18,081 bases of DNA from Trebonia sp. (GTDB taxonomy: Bacteria > Actinomycetota > Actinomycetes > Streptosporangiales > Streptosporangiaceae), in contig JASHPP010000838.1 in assembly GCA_030038035.1 (NCBI GenBank), positions 1 through 18,081 on the forward strand, read 5' to 3'. Shown here one piece after another: positions 8,236 to 15,388 of the stretch. The translations under genes and the position numbers were made by a program. Position 1 is the first letter of the stretch. Every line of letters begins with the position of its first letter. The notes under the pieces are model-generated. The model had not been told where the DNA came from. It made no database searches and worked only from the letters and a program-made list of their open reading frames with translations.

Positions 8236-10068
8236 TCACGCCGTGGGCGTGGCGGACGCGGCGGATCGGCGGCGCAGGTAGGCGACGATGAAGACCGCGC
8301 TGGCGAGGAGGAGGAGGGCGGCGAGGACGTTCAGCGCGACCGTCCTGTTCCGGAAATACCAGCCGCCGGTGAGGTAGGACAGGTACGAGTACGCCTGCGT
8401 GGCGGTCCAGCCGAACAGCAGCGCGGCGCCGAGGACGCGATCGGCGAACGTCAGCGCGTACCAGGCGACGAACACCGTCACGATGAGCGCCACGACGCTG
8501 TAGACGGGATAGGGATAACTCTGCGACGGGTACGTGAAGCTGTCGCGGTAGTACTCCGGCCCGGCGAGGGTGGTGATGAACGCGATCCGCCAGGCGAGGC
8601 CGCTCAGCACGACCGTGCCGAACACGAGCACCGGAACATCACGGGGAACGGGCCACCCGCCGCGGCGCGCGGACCCGCTCAGCCCGGCGAGCAGGAATAT
8701 CGTCGCGACGAGCCCGGCCGCGTCGCTCGCCATGTCGACCAGGTAACTGGCGATCTCGTGGCCGCCCTGGCCGAATATGTGGAAATCGGGAATGCCGAGA
8801 ATGTCGAACGTCACCCAGGAGAACGTGATGATCCAGCACCCGAGCACCAGGTAGAGCAGCGGCTGCCGGTGTTTCCTGCCCGCGAGGGCCGCGAGGGCCG
8901 CGACCGTGGCGAGCGCGTAGAAGGCGTCGCCGACGACGAGGTTGTCGGTGGGCAGCGGGGTGGGCTGCACGTGGTCGGAAATGAGCCCGAGGATCCCGGC
9001 GACGACGGCGACCCACAGCCCCGCGATGGCTGCCGGGGTGCCGATGGGCGCCGGCGACCCGGCGGGGCGGACGGGCTGCGGATACTGCTGCCACCCGGGA
9101 GAGGGGTACTGCCGGCCGGGAACGGGGGTCGGCGGGTAGGCCTGCGCGGGGACCGGGGTCGGCGGGTACTGCCTGGGCGCCTGACCAGGGCCGGGGGCAC
9201 CTGGGGCGCCGGGGGCGCCGGCGCCCCGCGGGGGGTCGGTGACGGCCGTGCGGGCGTACCACGTGTCGAGCCCGCGTGCCACGGACCGCGCGTCCGGGCG
9301 GCGCGTGGGGTCCTTGGTGAGCAGCTGGGCGAGCAGGCTTGTCAGCGGGCCCGCGTACACGGGCGGGTCGGGATCGCGGGCGAGGATCGCCGTGATGATC
9401 GCGGTCAGCGTCGGCCCGTCGAAGGCCGGCCTGCCCTCGACCGCCGCGTACAGCGTGGCGCCCAGCGCCCACATGTCGGCCGCGGGGCCCACCGTGCGGC
9501 CCTCAAGCTGCTCGGGCGCCATGAACTGCGGCGTGCCGATCACCGTGCCCGTGCTGGTGATCCGGCTGGTCGTGTCCATCATCCGCGCGATGCCGAAGTC
9601 GCTGACGACGACCCGGCCGCCGGACAGCAGGACGTTGTCCGGCTTCAGGTCGCGGTGCACGATCCCGGCCGCGTGGGCGTGCGCCAGCGCGTCGGCGATC
9701 TTCGCGCCGATCTCCCCGGCGCGCTGCCAGCTCAGCCGCCCGCTGTTGGCGAGCTCGGCGGCCAGCGACCGCCCGGGGACGTACTCCATCACGATCCACG
9801 GCGCGCCGTCGTACTCGATCACGTCGTGGATGGTGACCACCCCCGGGTGGTTCAGCCGGGCGGCGGACCGCGCCTCCCGCGCGGTGCGCGACACGAGCGC
9901 GGCCCGCTCCGCCTCGGCGATCTGCGGGGGAAGCATGACCTCCTTGACGGCCACGTCCCTGTCCAGGACCTCGTCGTGGCATCGCCACACCCGGCCCATG
10001 CCCCCCTGGCCGACCGGCTCGATCAGCCGGAAGCGGCCGCCGACCAACGTGCCCACCCCGCTCGCCAT
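8236..10068 (-). CDS. Membrane Ser/Thr protein kinase with polytopic C-terminal domain
   Basis: This 610-aa protein has a cytoplasmic Hanks-type kinase domain at residues 10-275: Gly-rich loop GQGGMGRV (20-27), Lys42 in VAVKEV, catalytic loop HRDLKPDN with Asp140, DFG at 157-159, and APE in FMAPEQLEG. A Pro-rich linker follows (about 280-340), with near-repeats of PPTPVP and YP. The last 270 residues form several membrane helices (for example AIAGLWVAVVAGILGLI, LLYLVLGCWIITFSWV, VALNVLAALLLLASAVFIV) ending in a basic tail. There are no PASTA repeats and no extracellular sensor domain with a known fold, so the helices may themselves sense a signal. The ATG at 10068 is chosen because it begins right before the kinase fold and lies 7 nt after a -10 box, consistent with a leaderless mRNA. 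Longer in-frame starts exist but run into the neighbouring promoter. Confidence 0.93.
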   Translation of the reverse strand: MASGVGTLVGGRFRLIEPVGQGGMGRVWRCHDEVLDRDVAVKEVMLPPQIAEAERAALVSRTAREARSAARLNHPGVVTIHDVIEYDGAPWIVMEYVPGRSLAAELANSGRLSWQRAGEIGAKIADALAHAHAAGIVHRDLKPDNVLLSGGRVVVSDFGIARMMDTTSRITSTGTVIGTPQFMAPEQLEGRTVGPAADMWALGATLYAAVEGRPAFDGPTLTAIITAILARDPDPPVYAGPLTSLLAQLLTKDPTRRPDARSVARGLDTWYARTAVTDPPRGAGAPGAPGAPGPGQAPRQYPPTPVPAQAYPPTPVPGRQYPSPGWQQYPQPVRPAGSPAPIGTPAAIAGLWVAVVAGILGLISDHVQPTPLPTDNLVVGDAFYALATVAALAALAGRKHRQPLLYLVLGCWIITFSWVTFDILGIPDFHIFGQGGHEIASYLVDMASDAAGLVATIFLLAGLSGSARRGGWPVPRDVPVLVFGTVVLSGLAWRIAFITTLAGPEYYRDSFTYPSQSYPYPVYSVVALIVTVFVAWYALTFADRVLGAALLFGWTATQAYSYLSYLTGGWYFRNRTVALNVLAALLLLASAVFIVAYLRRRSAASATPTA

Positions 10069-10075
10069 GGGAGCG

Positions 10076-10104
10076 ATGATAGGGGGGATCACCCTGGGGT
10101 CGAA
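10076..10104 (-). promoter_or_regulatory. Promoter of the kinase gene (leaderless)
   Basis: On the minus strand TTCGAC (10104-10099) is followed by 17 bp and TATCAT (10081-10076). The ATG follows after 7 nt without any Shine-Dalgarno sequence, as expected if transcription starts at the initiation codon. Confidence 0.55.
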
Positions 10105-10118
10105 GGCAATGAATCGAC

Positions 10119-10146
10119 TTGTGACCATGTGAGCGCGGATTATCAT
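10119..10146 (+). promoter_or_regulatory. Promoter of the unknown-protein gene (leaderless)
   Basis: TTGTGA (10119-10124), 16 bp, then TATCAT (10141-10146), with GTG 7 nt downstream at 10154. It is back to back with the kinase promoter and uses the same -10 hexamer and the same distance to the start codon. Confidence 0.55.
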
Positions 10147-10153
10147 CGGGGCG

Positions 10154-10801
10154 GTGAGGCACAATCCCGCTACCGTGGTGGTCCTGGCCGGGCATGCGTC
10201 GCAGGGGCTGCTGAGCGCGGTGAGCAGGTCGATGAACGTGTCGCTGGTCACGCCCGAGGGCGGCGCCGACGGCGGGCCCGGCGGGCCTGGCGGGCCTTCG
10301 GACGTGATCGAGGCGGCCGCCGGGGCGCTGCGCAGGGCGGCGGGCATCTCCTCGCCCTACGTGCTCGTGACGGCCGACCCGCTGGCGCAGGTCGCCGCGC
10401 AGTGGCAGGCGATGTGGGAGATAGCGGCCGAACCGTGCGGCAGCGAGGCGTTCGAGCTGGCCGCCGCGCAGGCGCTGGCCGCCTGGCGCGCGAAACGCTT
10501 CGAGCTGCCCGATTATTACCTCGTGCTGGCGGCGGACGGCGCGGCAGAAGAAAACTTCTACCTGGGACCGCTGCGCTCGGTGCGGCCGCACCGGGTGAGC
10601 GTGGTCGCGGCGGCCGAGTCGGCCCCCGCCGAGCAGGCGGCCGGGCTGCTGTCCGCGCTCGGGTCGCTGCGGCAGGGCCGCTGGTGGCCGCCGCTCGCGG
10701 AGGTGCTCGACGTGGCGCGGCGGTTCTACCCGGGGGCGCTGGCGCAGGCTGTCCCGGGGAACCGGTTGCCTGCCGCAGTCGCCCAGGAGCGTTCGGGATA
10801 G
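10154..10801 (+). CDS. Conserved-looking protein of unknown function
   Basis: This soluble 215-aa protein belongs to no family I recognise. It begins with a beta strand and loop, PATVVVLAGHASQGL. A Gly/Pro stretch (GGPGGPGGP) lies at about residues 40-48. A strand SPYVLVTADPLAQVAAQW and a helical middle follow, and the C-terminal part contains LRQGRWWPPLAEVLDVARRFYPG. The alternating strand-helix pattern suggests an alpha/beta fold. There are no signal peptide or membrane segments. The GTG start sits 7 nt after a TATCAT box and lacks a ribosome binding site, so it is probably translated from a leaderless mRNA. It is followed after 9 bp by the metallo-beta-lactamase-fold gene, suggesting cotranscription and perhaps a shared role. 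It diverges from the kinase gene. Confidence 0.8.
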   Translation: MRHNPATVVVLAGHASQGLLSAVSRSMNVSLVTPEGGADGGPGGPGGPSDVIEAAAGALRRAAGISSPYVLVTADPLAQVAAQWQAMWEIAAEPCGSEAFELAAAQALAAWRAKRFELPDYYLVLAADGAAEENFYLGPLRSVRPHRVSVVAAAESAPAEQAAGLLSALGSLRQGRWWPPLAEVLDVARRFYPGALAQAVPGNRLPAAVAQERSG

Positions 10802-10810
10802 GTTTGCGCT

Positions 10811-11467
10811 GTGACCTACACAGGAGAGGTGCGTGTCGGCGGGCCCGCGGACACGCGGGAGATCAACGGCGTGACCGTGACGAAGATCGCCGTCGGGCCT
10901 TACGAGAACAACTCCTACCTGCTGCGCTGCTCAGGCACCGGGCAGGGGCTGCTGATCGATGCCGCGGCCGAGCCGCAGCGGCTGCTTGAGATGATCGGCG
11001 CCACGCCGGTCGAGCGGATCGTGACCACGCACCAGCATGCCGACCACTGGCAGGCACTGGCGGCGGTGCGCGCGGCGACCGGCGCCGCCACGGTCGCGCA
11101 CCCGCTGGACGCGCCGGGGATCCCGGTGGCGACAGACGAGCTCGTCGAGGACGGGGACACGATCAGGTTCGGCGACGCGTCGCTGTCGGTGATTCACCTG
11201 GTCGGCCACACGCCAGGCAGCATCGCGCTGTGCTACGCGGCCGGTGGTCCGCAGCCGCACCTGTTCACAGGCGACTGCCTGTTCCCCGGCGGGGTCGGCA
11301 ACACCCAGCAGGACCCGGAGCGCTTCACGTCCCTGTACAACGGCGTGGTCGGCAAGGTCTTCGACCGGCTGCCCGACGCCACCTGGGTGTACCCGGGGCA
11401 CGGGAACGACACCACGCTGGGGGCCGAGCGGCCGCACCTGGCGCAGTGGCGCGAGCGGGGCTGGTAA
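10811..11467 (+). CDS. MBL-fold (glyoxalase II-like) metallohydrolase
   Basis: This 218-aa metallo-beta-lactamase-fold hydrolase has the full set of metal ligands: THQHADH (H74, H76, D78, H79), H133 in GHTPGS, D155 in FTGDCLFPGG and H197 in YPGHGND. This is the two-metal site of glyoxalase II-type thioesterases and related hydrolases. The protein is cytosolic and its substrate is not evident. The GTG start gives MTYTGEVRVGGPAD, matching homologues as I remember them. It has no good Shine-Dalgarno sequence, but TAGGTT ends 6 nt upstream, so an additional leaderless start is possible. In actinomycetes this family is often found near uvrA, as here. The opposite strand of most of this gene is also open in the frame of the downstream convergent gene. 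Confidence 0.93.
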   Translation: MTYTGEVRVGGPADTREINGVTVTKIAVGPYENNSYLLRCSGTGQGLLIDAAAEPQRLLEMIGATPVERIVTTHQHADHWQALAAVRAATGAATVAHPLDAPGIPVATDELVEDGDTIRFGDASLSVIHLVGHTPGSIALCYAAGGPQPHLFTGDCLFPGGVGNTQQDPERFTSLYNGVVGKVFDRLPDATWVYPGHGNDTTLGAERPHLAQWRERGW

Positions 11468-12592
11468 CCCGCCGAGCAGCACCCGCCGGGCGGCGATGGC
11501 CAGCCGCAGCAGGGCGGCGCCCGCGGGCTGGACGGGGTGGCGGGCGATCAGCTCGGCCACCGCCGCCTCCTCGAACGGGCGGGACGGCAGGACCGTGCCT
11601 TCCGCGTTGGCCGACACGGCGCCGCCGAGCAGCTCGTCGTACAGCGCGGCGTCGATCACCGCCACGGCGAGCAGGTCCACCGCGAGCGTGAGCGGGTCGG
11701 CGCCAAGACCCAGGCAGTAGGCGCGGATCCGGCCGTCCGCGAGCGCGTCCGTCATCGCCCTGGCGAGCGGCCAGCGCGCGTAGTCGATCGGCGCTTCCTC
11801 GCTGCCGTGGTCCTCGTCCGCGCCGAGCAGCTCCTCGGCGAATTCGCGGAGCACGCACCGCCACAGGTCGAAGTCGTTGGCCTCGTTCCACGGGGCCTCG
11901 CCGGACGGCTGGAAGATGCCGACAGGGATCACCTGCACCATGCCGCCGGCGTGCCCGACCCGCGCCGGGTCCCGCCAGTGCAGCGGGAACGACGCCGTGC
12001 CCGCCGCAGCGTCGTGCCGGAGCAGCAGCGTGGCGACGGCCATCGCCGACGGCCGGGCGCCCAGGTCGCACGGGTCGCCGATGGCGGCCCGCAGCCGCTG
12101 TTCCCGCCCGGCGGCGTACTCGTGCGCGACCGCCCCGCCGATGTCCACGGCGTCGAAGTACCGGCCGCGGGTGAAGGTCAGGCGGGGGCCCGCGCCGGCC
12201 GCGGTCCCGGCCAGGTCGGCCTCGGTCAGCCGGTAGATGGGGCGATTGTGGAAAATGGCGGGCGGCGCGAGGTCGGCCACCACGTCGCAGTAGCGGCGGT
12301 AGCGGGTGCCGTCGCCGCGCTCTGGCAGCAGGTACGGCGCGACGCGCGCCACGTCGAGGACGGCGGGCGGGGGCTGCGGGCGGAACTCGAGCCGGACGTC
12401 CGTCAGCGGCACCGGGGCCGCCGGCCGCCACGAGCCGGCGGCGAGCAGCGGGGTGCCGGCGACGCTGGCTTGCGCCGGGTACCGCGCCGCGGCGCGAACC
12501 GACAGCTCGGGCCGGCTGGCGCGCACGCGGGCGTTGACCCGCAGCCACTGCAGCTGCGCGGGGGTGCGCTCGGCGGGGGCGCGGGCGGTCAC
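10931..12592 (-). CDS. Nudix-like/regulator-associated protein, with antisense C-terminal read-on
   Basis: The recognisable protein spans residues 1-375 and resembles an actinobacterial family often annotated as a transcriptional regulator or hypothetical protein. Motifs include IFHNRPIYRLTEADL, RYFDAVDIGGAVAHEYA, LHWRDPARVGHAGGMVQVIP and VGIFQPSGEAPWNE. LREFAEELLGADED (249 onward) resembles the REUXEEXG part of a Nudix box; the Nudix comparison is my inference. No N-terminal helix-turn-helix is present, although some relatives have one. There is no stop codon where the family-like part ends: Leu376 is TTA, the complement of the MBL gene's TAA stop. The frame stays open 178 further codons antisense to that gene, to a TGA at 10931. 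Either the stop was lost or the tail is translated. The GTG start at 12592 lies 6 nt after a GATACT -10 box. Confidence 0.72.
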   Translation of the reverse strand: MTARAPAERTPAQLQWLRVNARVRASRPELSVRAAARYPAQASVAGTPLLAAGSWRPAAPVPLTDVRLEFRPQPPPAVLDVARVAPYLLPERGDGTRYRRYCDVVADLAPPAIFHNRPIYRLTEADLAGTAAGAGPRLTFTRGRYFDAVDIGGAVAHEYAAGREQRLRAAIGDPCDLGARPSAMAVATLLLRHDAAAGTASFPLHWRDPARVGHAGGMVQVIPVGIFQPSGEAPWNEANDFDLWRCVLREFAEELLGADEDHGSEEAPIDYARWPLARAMTDALADGRIRAYCLGLGADPLTLAVDLLAVAVIDAALYDELLGGAVSANAEGTVLPSRPFEEAAVAELIARHPVQPAGAALLRLAIAARRVLLGGLPAPLAPLRQVRPLGPQRGVVPVPRVHPGGVGQPVEDLADHAVVQGREALRVLLGVADPAGEQAVACEQVRLRTTGRVAQRDAAWRVADQVNHRQRRVAEPDRVPVLDELVCRHRDPRRVQRVRDRGGAGRRAHRRQCLPVVGMLVRGHDPLDRRGADHLKQPLRLGRGIDQQPLPGA

Positions 12593-12598
12593 CGCGCC

Positions 12599-12604
12599 AG
12601 TATC
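12599..12604 (-). promoter_or_regulatory. -10 box of the Nudix-like gene
   Basis: On the minus strand GATACT is followed by 6 nt and the GTG start, with no Shine-Dalgarno sequence, indicating a leaderless transcript. A weak -35 (ATGTCA, 16 bp upstream) falls inside the palindromic region upstream of the divergent HTH gene. Confidence 0.4.
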
Positions 12605-12619
12605 TCAGACAACTAGGGG

Positions 12620-12649
12620 TTGACATTGACAACCCAATGTTGTCATCAT
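12620..12649 (+). promoter_or_regulatory. Promoter of the small HTH gene
   Basis: A consensus TTGACA (12620-12625), 18 bp and CATCAT (12644-12649) precede the ATG at 12656 by 6 nt. There is no ribosome binding site, so the mRNA is probably leaderless. A second TTGACA follows immediately at 12626-12631. Confidence 0.55.
12623..12645. promoter_or_regulatory. Nested palindromic operators between divergent promoters
   Basis: Two overlapping perfect inverted repeats fill the spacer: ACATTG-N6-CAATGT (12623-12640) and TGACAAC-N5-GTTGTCA (12627-12645). They overlap the -35/-10 spacer of the HTH gene and the -35 area of the divergent Nudix-like gene, an ideal place for autoregulation by the HTH protein. 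Confidence 0.5.
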
Positions 12650-12655
12650 GGGCCC

Positions 12656-12871
12656 ATGGCAAAGAACCCAGACCCGCAGGCGCACCAGGAGACCTTCCAG
12701 CGGATCAGGGAGGTCCGCGCCGAGGCGCTCGAGCACGTCAGGCGCGCGCAGCAGCTGCACGCGCAGCGGCGCGACCTGCTGCGCGGCCTCATCGACGAGG
12801 GATTCTCCCAGGCGGATATCGCCAGGCAGCTAGGCGTCACCAGGCAGGCGATCCAGAAGATGCTCGCCTGA
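12656..12871 (+). CDS. Small helix-turn-helix DNA-binding protein
   Basis: This 71-aa protein consists of a long charged helix (about residues 8-45, ETFQRIREVRAEALEHVRRA and onward) followed by a C-terminal helix-turn-helix, GFSQADIARQLGVTRQAIQKMLA. The HTH has the typical A-x3-G-V-x3-A-I spacing. The helix could mediate dimerisation. There is no effector domain. The ATG at 12656 is preferred: it lies 6 nt after a -10 box and begins MAKNPDPQ. Another ATG at 12648 is out of frame. The promoter contains overlapping palindromes, which suggests the protein represses itself and perhaps the divergent Nudix-like gene. The last 42 bp overlap the convergent acetyltransferase gene. Confidence 0.85.
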   Translation: MAKNPDPQAHQETFQRIREVRAEALEHVRRAQQLHAQRRDLLRGLIDEGFSQADIARQLGVTRQAIQKMLA

Positions 12872-13399
12872 CAGCGCGCGGGCGTAGCGGACCTCGAGGA
12901 CGCCGCCGAGGCCGGTGATCACGTTCGTGCCGCCGTCCGGGGCGAACCCCGCGCGCTCGTAGAACCGCCGTGCCCGGGCGTTGTCCGCGAGCACCCACAG
13001 CACGACTCGCCGGTAGGCGTCGGACGCCAGCGCGGCGAGCACGGAGCCCATCAGCGCGCGGCCGACGCCGGCCGACCACCATTGCGGGGTCACGTAGAGC
13101 GCGTACAGCTCCCCCACCTGGCCGGTCACCCCGTCCGCGGTGAGCGGGTGGGCCGCGGGAGGCGCCACGGCTCGTTCGGGGCCATAGGAGGCGAAACCGA
13201 CGACGGCGGGGTGCTCGCCCGCCTCCGCCACCAGGGTGCGGCGATAGGGCGGGGGGTCGGCCGCGCCGCCGCCGAGGGCGGTCGCGCGGTCGATGATGGG
13301 GGCCGCGATGATCCCCTTGTAGGCGGCGTGCCAGCTTTCCCTGCGCACGCGCGCGATCGCGGTCGCATCCGTTGCCGAGCCGGCGCGAATCTCGATCAC
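12830..13399 (-). CDS. GNAT-family N-acetyltransferase
   Basis: This 189-aa protein is from the GTG at 13399 (MIEIRAGSATDATAIARVRRESW). The acetyl-CoA binding motif A is YVTPQWWSAGVGRALM (residues 102-117), preceded by strand GELYALYV and followed by VVLWVLADNARARRFYERAGF, the classical motif B region of GNATs. The acceptor substrate is unknown and the protein is soluble. Neither possible start has a Shine-Dalgarno sequence. The GTG lies 6 nt after TACCCT and gives the N-terminus usual for the family; an ATG at 13423 would add eight residues. It diverges from the beta-glucosidase gene, and its 3' end overlaps the HTH gene by 42 bp in the convergent orientation. Confidence 0.88.
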   Translation of the reverse strand: MIEIRAGSATDATAIARVRRESWHAAYKGIIAAPIIDRATALGGGAADPPPYRRTLVAEAGEHPAVVGFASYGPERAVAPPAAHPLTADGVTGQVGELYALYVTPQWWSAGVGRALMGSVLAALASDAYRRVVLWVLADNARARRFYERAGFAPDGGTNVITGLGGVLEVRYARALSGEHLLDRLPGDA

Positions 13400-13429
13400 C
13401 TGGACAGGGTAGGCCGGCGGCATGATGTA

Positions 13430-13454
13430 CTAAAACGGTTTAGCCTTGTTTTAG
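13430..13454. promoter_or_regulatory. Operator-like palindromes before the beta-glucosidase gene
   Basis: CTAAAACGGTTTAG (13430-13443) is a 14-bp imperfect palindrome centred on CG, as in LacI-family operators. Its left arm CTAAAAC also forms a perfect inverted repeat with GTTTTAG at 13448-13454. This is an AT-rich island 33 bp before the gene start in otherwise very GC-rich DNA. A LacI-type sugar-responsive repressor is the likely binder, but none is encoded here. Confidence 0.5.
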
Positions 13455-13486
13455 CCATTGCCTGGCGAGCGCGCAGGAGGTAGCGC

Positions 13487-14869
13487 ATGAGCACAGCAGA
13501 CCAGCTCCGCTTCCCCGACGGGTTCCTCTGGGGTGCGGCCACGGCCGCCTACCAGATCGAGGGGGCGGCGGAGGCCGACGGGAAAGGGCCGTCGATCTGG
13601 GATACCTTCAGCCACATCCCTGGGAAGACCTGGCACGGGGAAACCGGCGACGTGGCGTGCGACAGCTACCACCGCTACCCCGAGGACATCGCGATGCTGC
13701 GGCGGCTCGGCGCCGGCGCTTACCGGTTCAGCCTGTCCTGGCCGCGGATCCAGCCCGACGGGCGCGGCCAGGCCAACCAGCCCGGGCTGGACTACTACGA
13801 CCGGCTTGTGGACGCCCTGCTCGAGGCGGGGATCGACCCGGTGGTGACGCTGTACCACTGGGACCTGCCGCAGGCGCTGCAGGACAAGGGCGGCTGGGCG
13901 ATGCGGGACATCGCCGAGATCTTCGCCGACTTCGCCGCGATCGCCGGCGAGGCGCTTGGCGACCGGGTGCACCGGTGGACCACGCTGAACGAGCCGTGGG
14001 TCGTCGCGCACGTCGGGTACCGGGACGGCAGGCACGCGCCCGGCGTCACCGACCCCGCCCAGGCGGTCGCGGCCAACCACCACCTGCTGCTCGCGCACGG
14101 CCGCGCGGTCGGGGCGCTGCGCGCGTCGAGCCCGTCGGCGGCGCAGGTCGGCATCACGCTCAACCTCGCCGTGATCCGGGCGACGTCCCCCGCGGCCGCC
14201 GACCTGGCGGCGGAGCTCGACGCGCGGCAGAACGGGGTCTACCTCGGGCCGTTGCTGCGCGGTGAGTACCCGCAGCGGCTGACCGCCAGCTTCTCCCCCG
14301 CCAAGGTGCCTGGCCTGGTGCACGACGGCGACTTCGGCCTGATCACCGCGCCGATCGACTTCCTTGGCGTCAACTTCTACGCGCCGCAGTACGTCGGCAT
14401 CAGGCCCGACGGCGAGCCGCGGCGCGGCGAGCGCCTCATCGGCCCGGACCAGGTGCTCGTGCAGCCCGAGGACATGCCGGTCACCGCGATGAACTGGCTG
14501 GTCGATTCCAGCGCGCTGTATGAACTGATGACGCGGCTGCGGGAGGAGGCGCCGCGGCTGCCGCTGTACGTCACGGAGAACGGGTCCGCGTGGTACGACT
14601 ACGTGACGCAGGACGGCACGATCGAGGACTACGAGCGCGTGGCCTACCTGCGCGACCACCTGGCGGCGCTGCACCAGGCGATCGCCGACGGGGTGGACCT
14701 GCGCGGCTATTTCGCCTGGTCGCTGCTCGACAACTTCGAGTGGGCCGAGGGGTACGCGAAGCGGTTCGGGCTTGTCTACGTGGACTTCGGCACGCAGCGG
14801 CGGATTCTCAAGCGCAGCGGCGAGTTCTATGCGAGCGTGGTGCGGGCCAACGCGCTGCCGCTGTCGTAA
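13487..14869 (+). CDS. GH1 family beta-glucosidase
   Basis: This 460-aa protein is a glycoside hydrolase family 1 enzyme, a retaining beta-glucosidase hydrolysing cellobiose and other beta-glucosides. It begins with the family's N-terminal signature FPDGFLWGAATAAYQIEGA. The acid/base Glu169 is in TLNEPW and the nucleophile Glu364 in YVTENG. The substrate-site motif FAWSLLDNFEWAEGY is near the C-terminus, which ends RILKRSGEFY. The length matches the family. There is no signal peptide, so it acts in the cytoplasm on imported sugars. AGGAGG at 13475-13480 lies 6 nt before the ATG. A palindromic operator upstream suggests sugar-controlled repression, but no sugar transporter or LacI gene lies beside it. 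Confidence 0.96.
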   Translation: MSTADQLRFPDGFLWGAATAAYQIEGAAEADGKGPSIWDTFSHIPGKTWHGETGDVACDSYHRYPEDIAMLRRLGAGAYRFSLSWPRIQPDGRGQANQPGLDYYDRLVDALLEAGIDPVVTLYHWDLPQALQDKGGWAMRDIAEIFADFAAIAGEALGDRVHRWTTLNEPWVVAHVGYRDGRHAPGVTDPAQAVAANHHLLLAHGRAVGALRASSPSAAQVGITLNLAVIRATSPAAADLAAELDARQNGVYLGPLLRGEYPQRLTASFSPAKVPGLVHDGDFGLITAPIDFLGVNFYAPQYVGIRPDGEPRRGERLIGPDQVLVQPEDMPVTAMNWLVDSSALYELMTRLREEAPRLPLYVTENGSAWYDYVTQDGTIEDYERVAYLRDHLAALHQAIADGVDLRGYFAWSLLDNFEWAEGYAKRFGLVYVDFGTQRRILKRSGEFYASVVRANALPLS

Positions 14870-14935
14870 GCGGCCGCGTTTTCATGTGGCCGTCGGCGGC
14901 CCATGGGCAGCCAGGCAACTGAGAGGATGGGCCGC

Positions 14936-15346
14936 ATGGGATTCGTTCTAACCGAGCAGATCGAACGCCACCTCATCGGAGACCAGATCGCCTGGCTCAC
15001 CACCGTGACGCCGACCGGGCGGCCCGCGCCGCGCCCTGTCTGGTTTGTCTGGGACGGTTCGGGGATCACGATCTACAGCCTGAACCAGGGGGCCAAGCAG
15101 CGGCATATCGCGGTCAACGACAAGGTGTCCGTGCACTTCGACACCGGACCCGGCGGCGGTGACATCGTGGTGATCGCGGGCCGCGCGAAACTGGTGCCCG
15201 ATGCCCCGCCGCCGTCGCGCTATCCCGGCCTGCTCGACAAGTACGCGCCGGCCGTCGAGTACATGGGCCGCTCGCTGCAGTGGCTCGACGAGAATTTCAG
15301 CGTGGCGCTGCGGGTCACCCCGGAACGGGCCTGGACGATTCCCTAG
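14936..15346 (+). CDS. PPOX-class F420-dependent oxidoreductase (TIGR03667-like)
   Basis: This 136-aa split-barrel protein is of the pyridoxamine-phosphate-oxidase-like superfamily. Diagnostic parts are IAWLTTVTPTGRPAPRPVWFVW near the N-terminus, IYSLNQGAKQRHIAVNDKVSVHFD in the middle and GGDIVVIAGRAKLV. It resembles the TIGR03667 / Rv3369-type group of actinobacterial proteins that bind F420 or flavin as small homodimers; the reaction is not established. The ATG at 14936 is chosen because AGAGGA lies 9 nt upstream; in-frame ATGs at 14903 and 14927 are less well placed. It follows the beta-glucosidase after 66 bp, and functional linkage is doubtful. The next gene downstream is helR with its own promoter. 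Confidence 0.88.
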   Translation: MGFVLTEQIERHLIGDQIAWLTTVTPTGRPAPRPVWFVWDGSGITIYSLNQGAKQRHIAVNDKVSVHFDTGPGGGDIVVIAGRAKLVPDAPPPSRYPGLLDKYAPAVEYMGRSLQWLDENFSVALRVTPERAWTIP

Positions 15347-15388
15347 GGCCCGTTCGGTCCCTCCATTTTCAACCTATAGCGCACAGGG

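Noticed and set aside
10275..10300. Gly-Pro-rich repeat as a collagen-like domain
   Set aside because: Only three short GGP units, too few for a collagen-like segment.
10069..10347. Extended N-terminus of the kinase
   Set aside because: It would cross the divergent promoter and overlap the next gene; the kinase fold begins just after the ATG at 10068.
8758..10989. A 743-codon plus-strand frame opposite the kinase gene
   Set aside because: It is a shadow of the kinase and of the two plus-strand genes in another frame, with no recognisable domain.
14888..14901. GGCCG-TCGG-CGGCC hairpin after the beta-glucosidase gene as a terminator
   Set aside because: The stem is only 5 bp, has no U-tract, and such matches are frequent by chance at this GC content.
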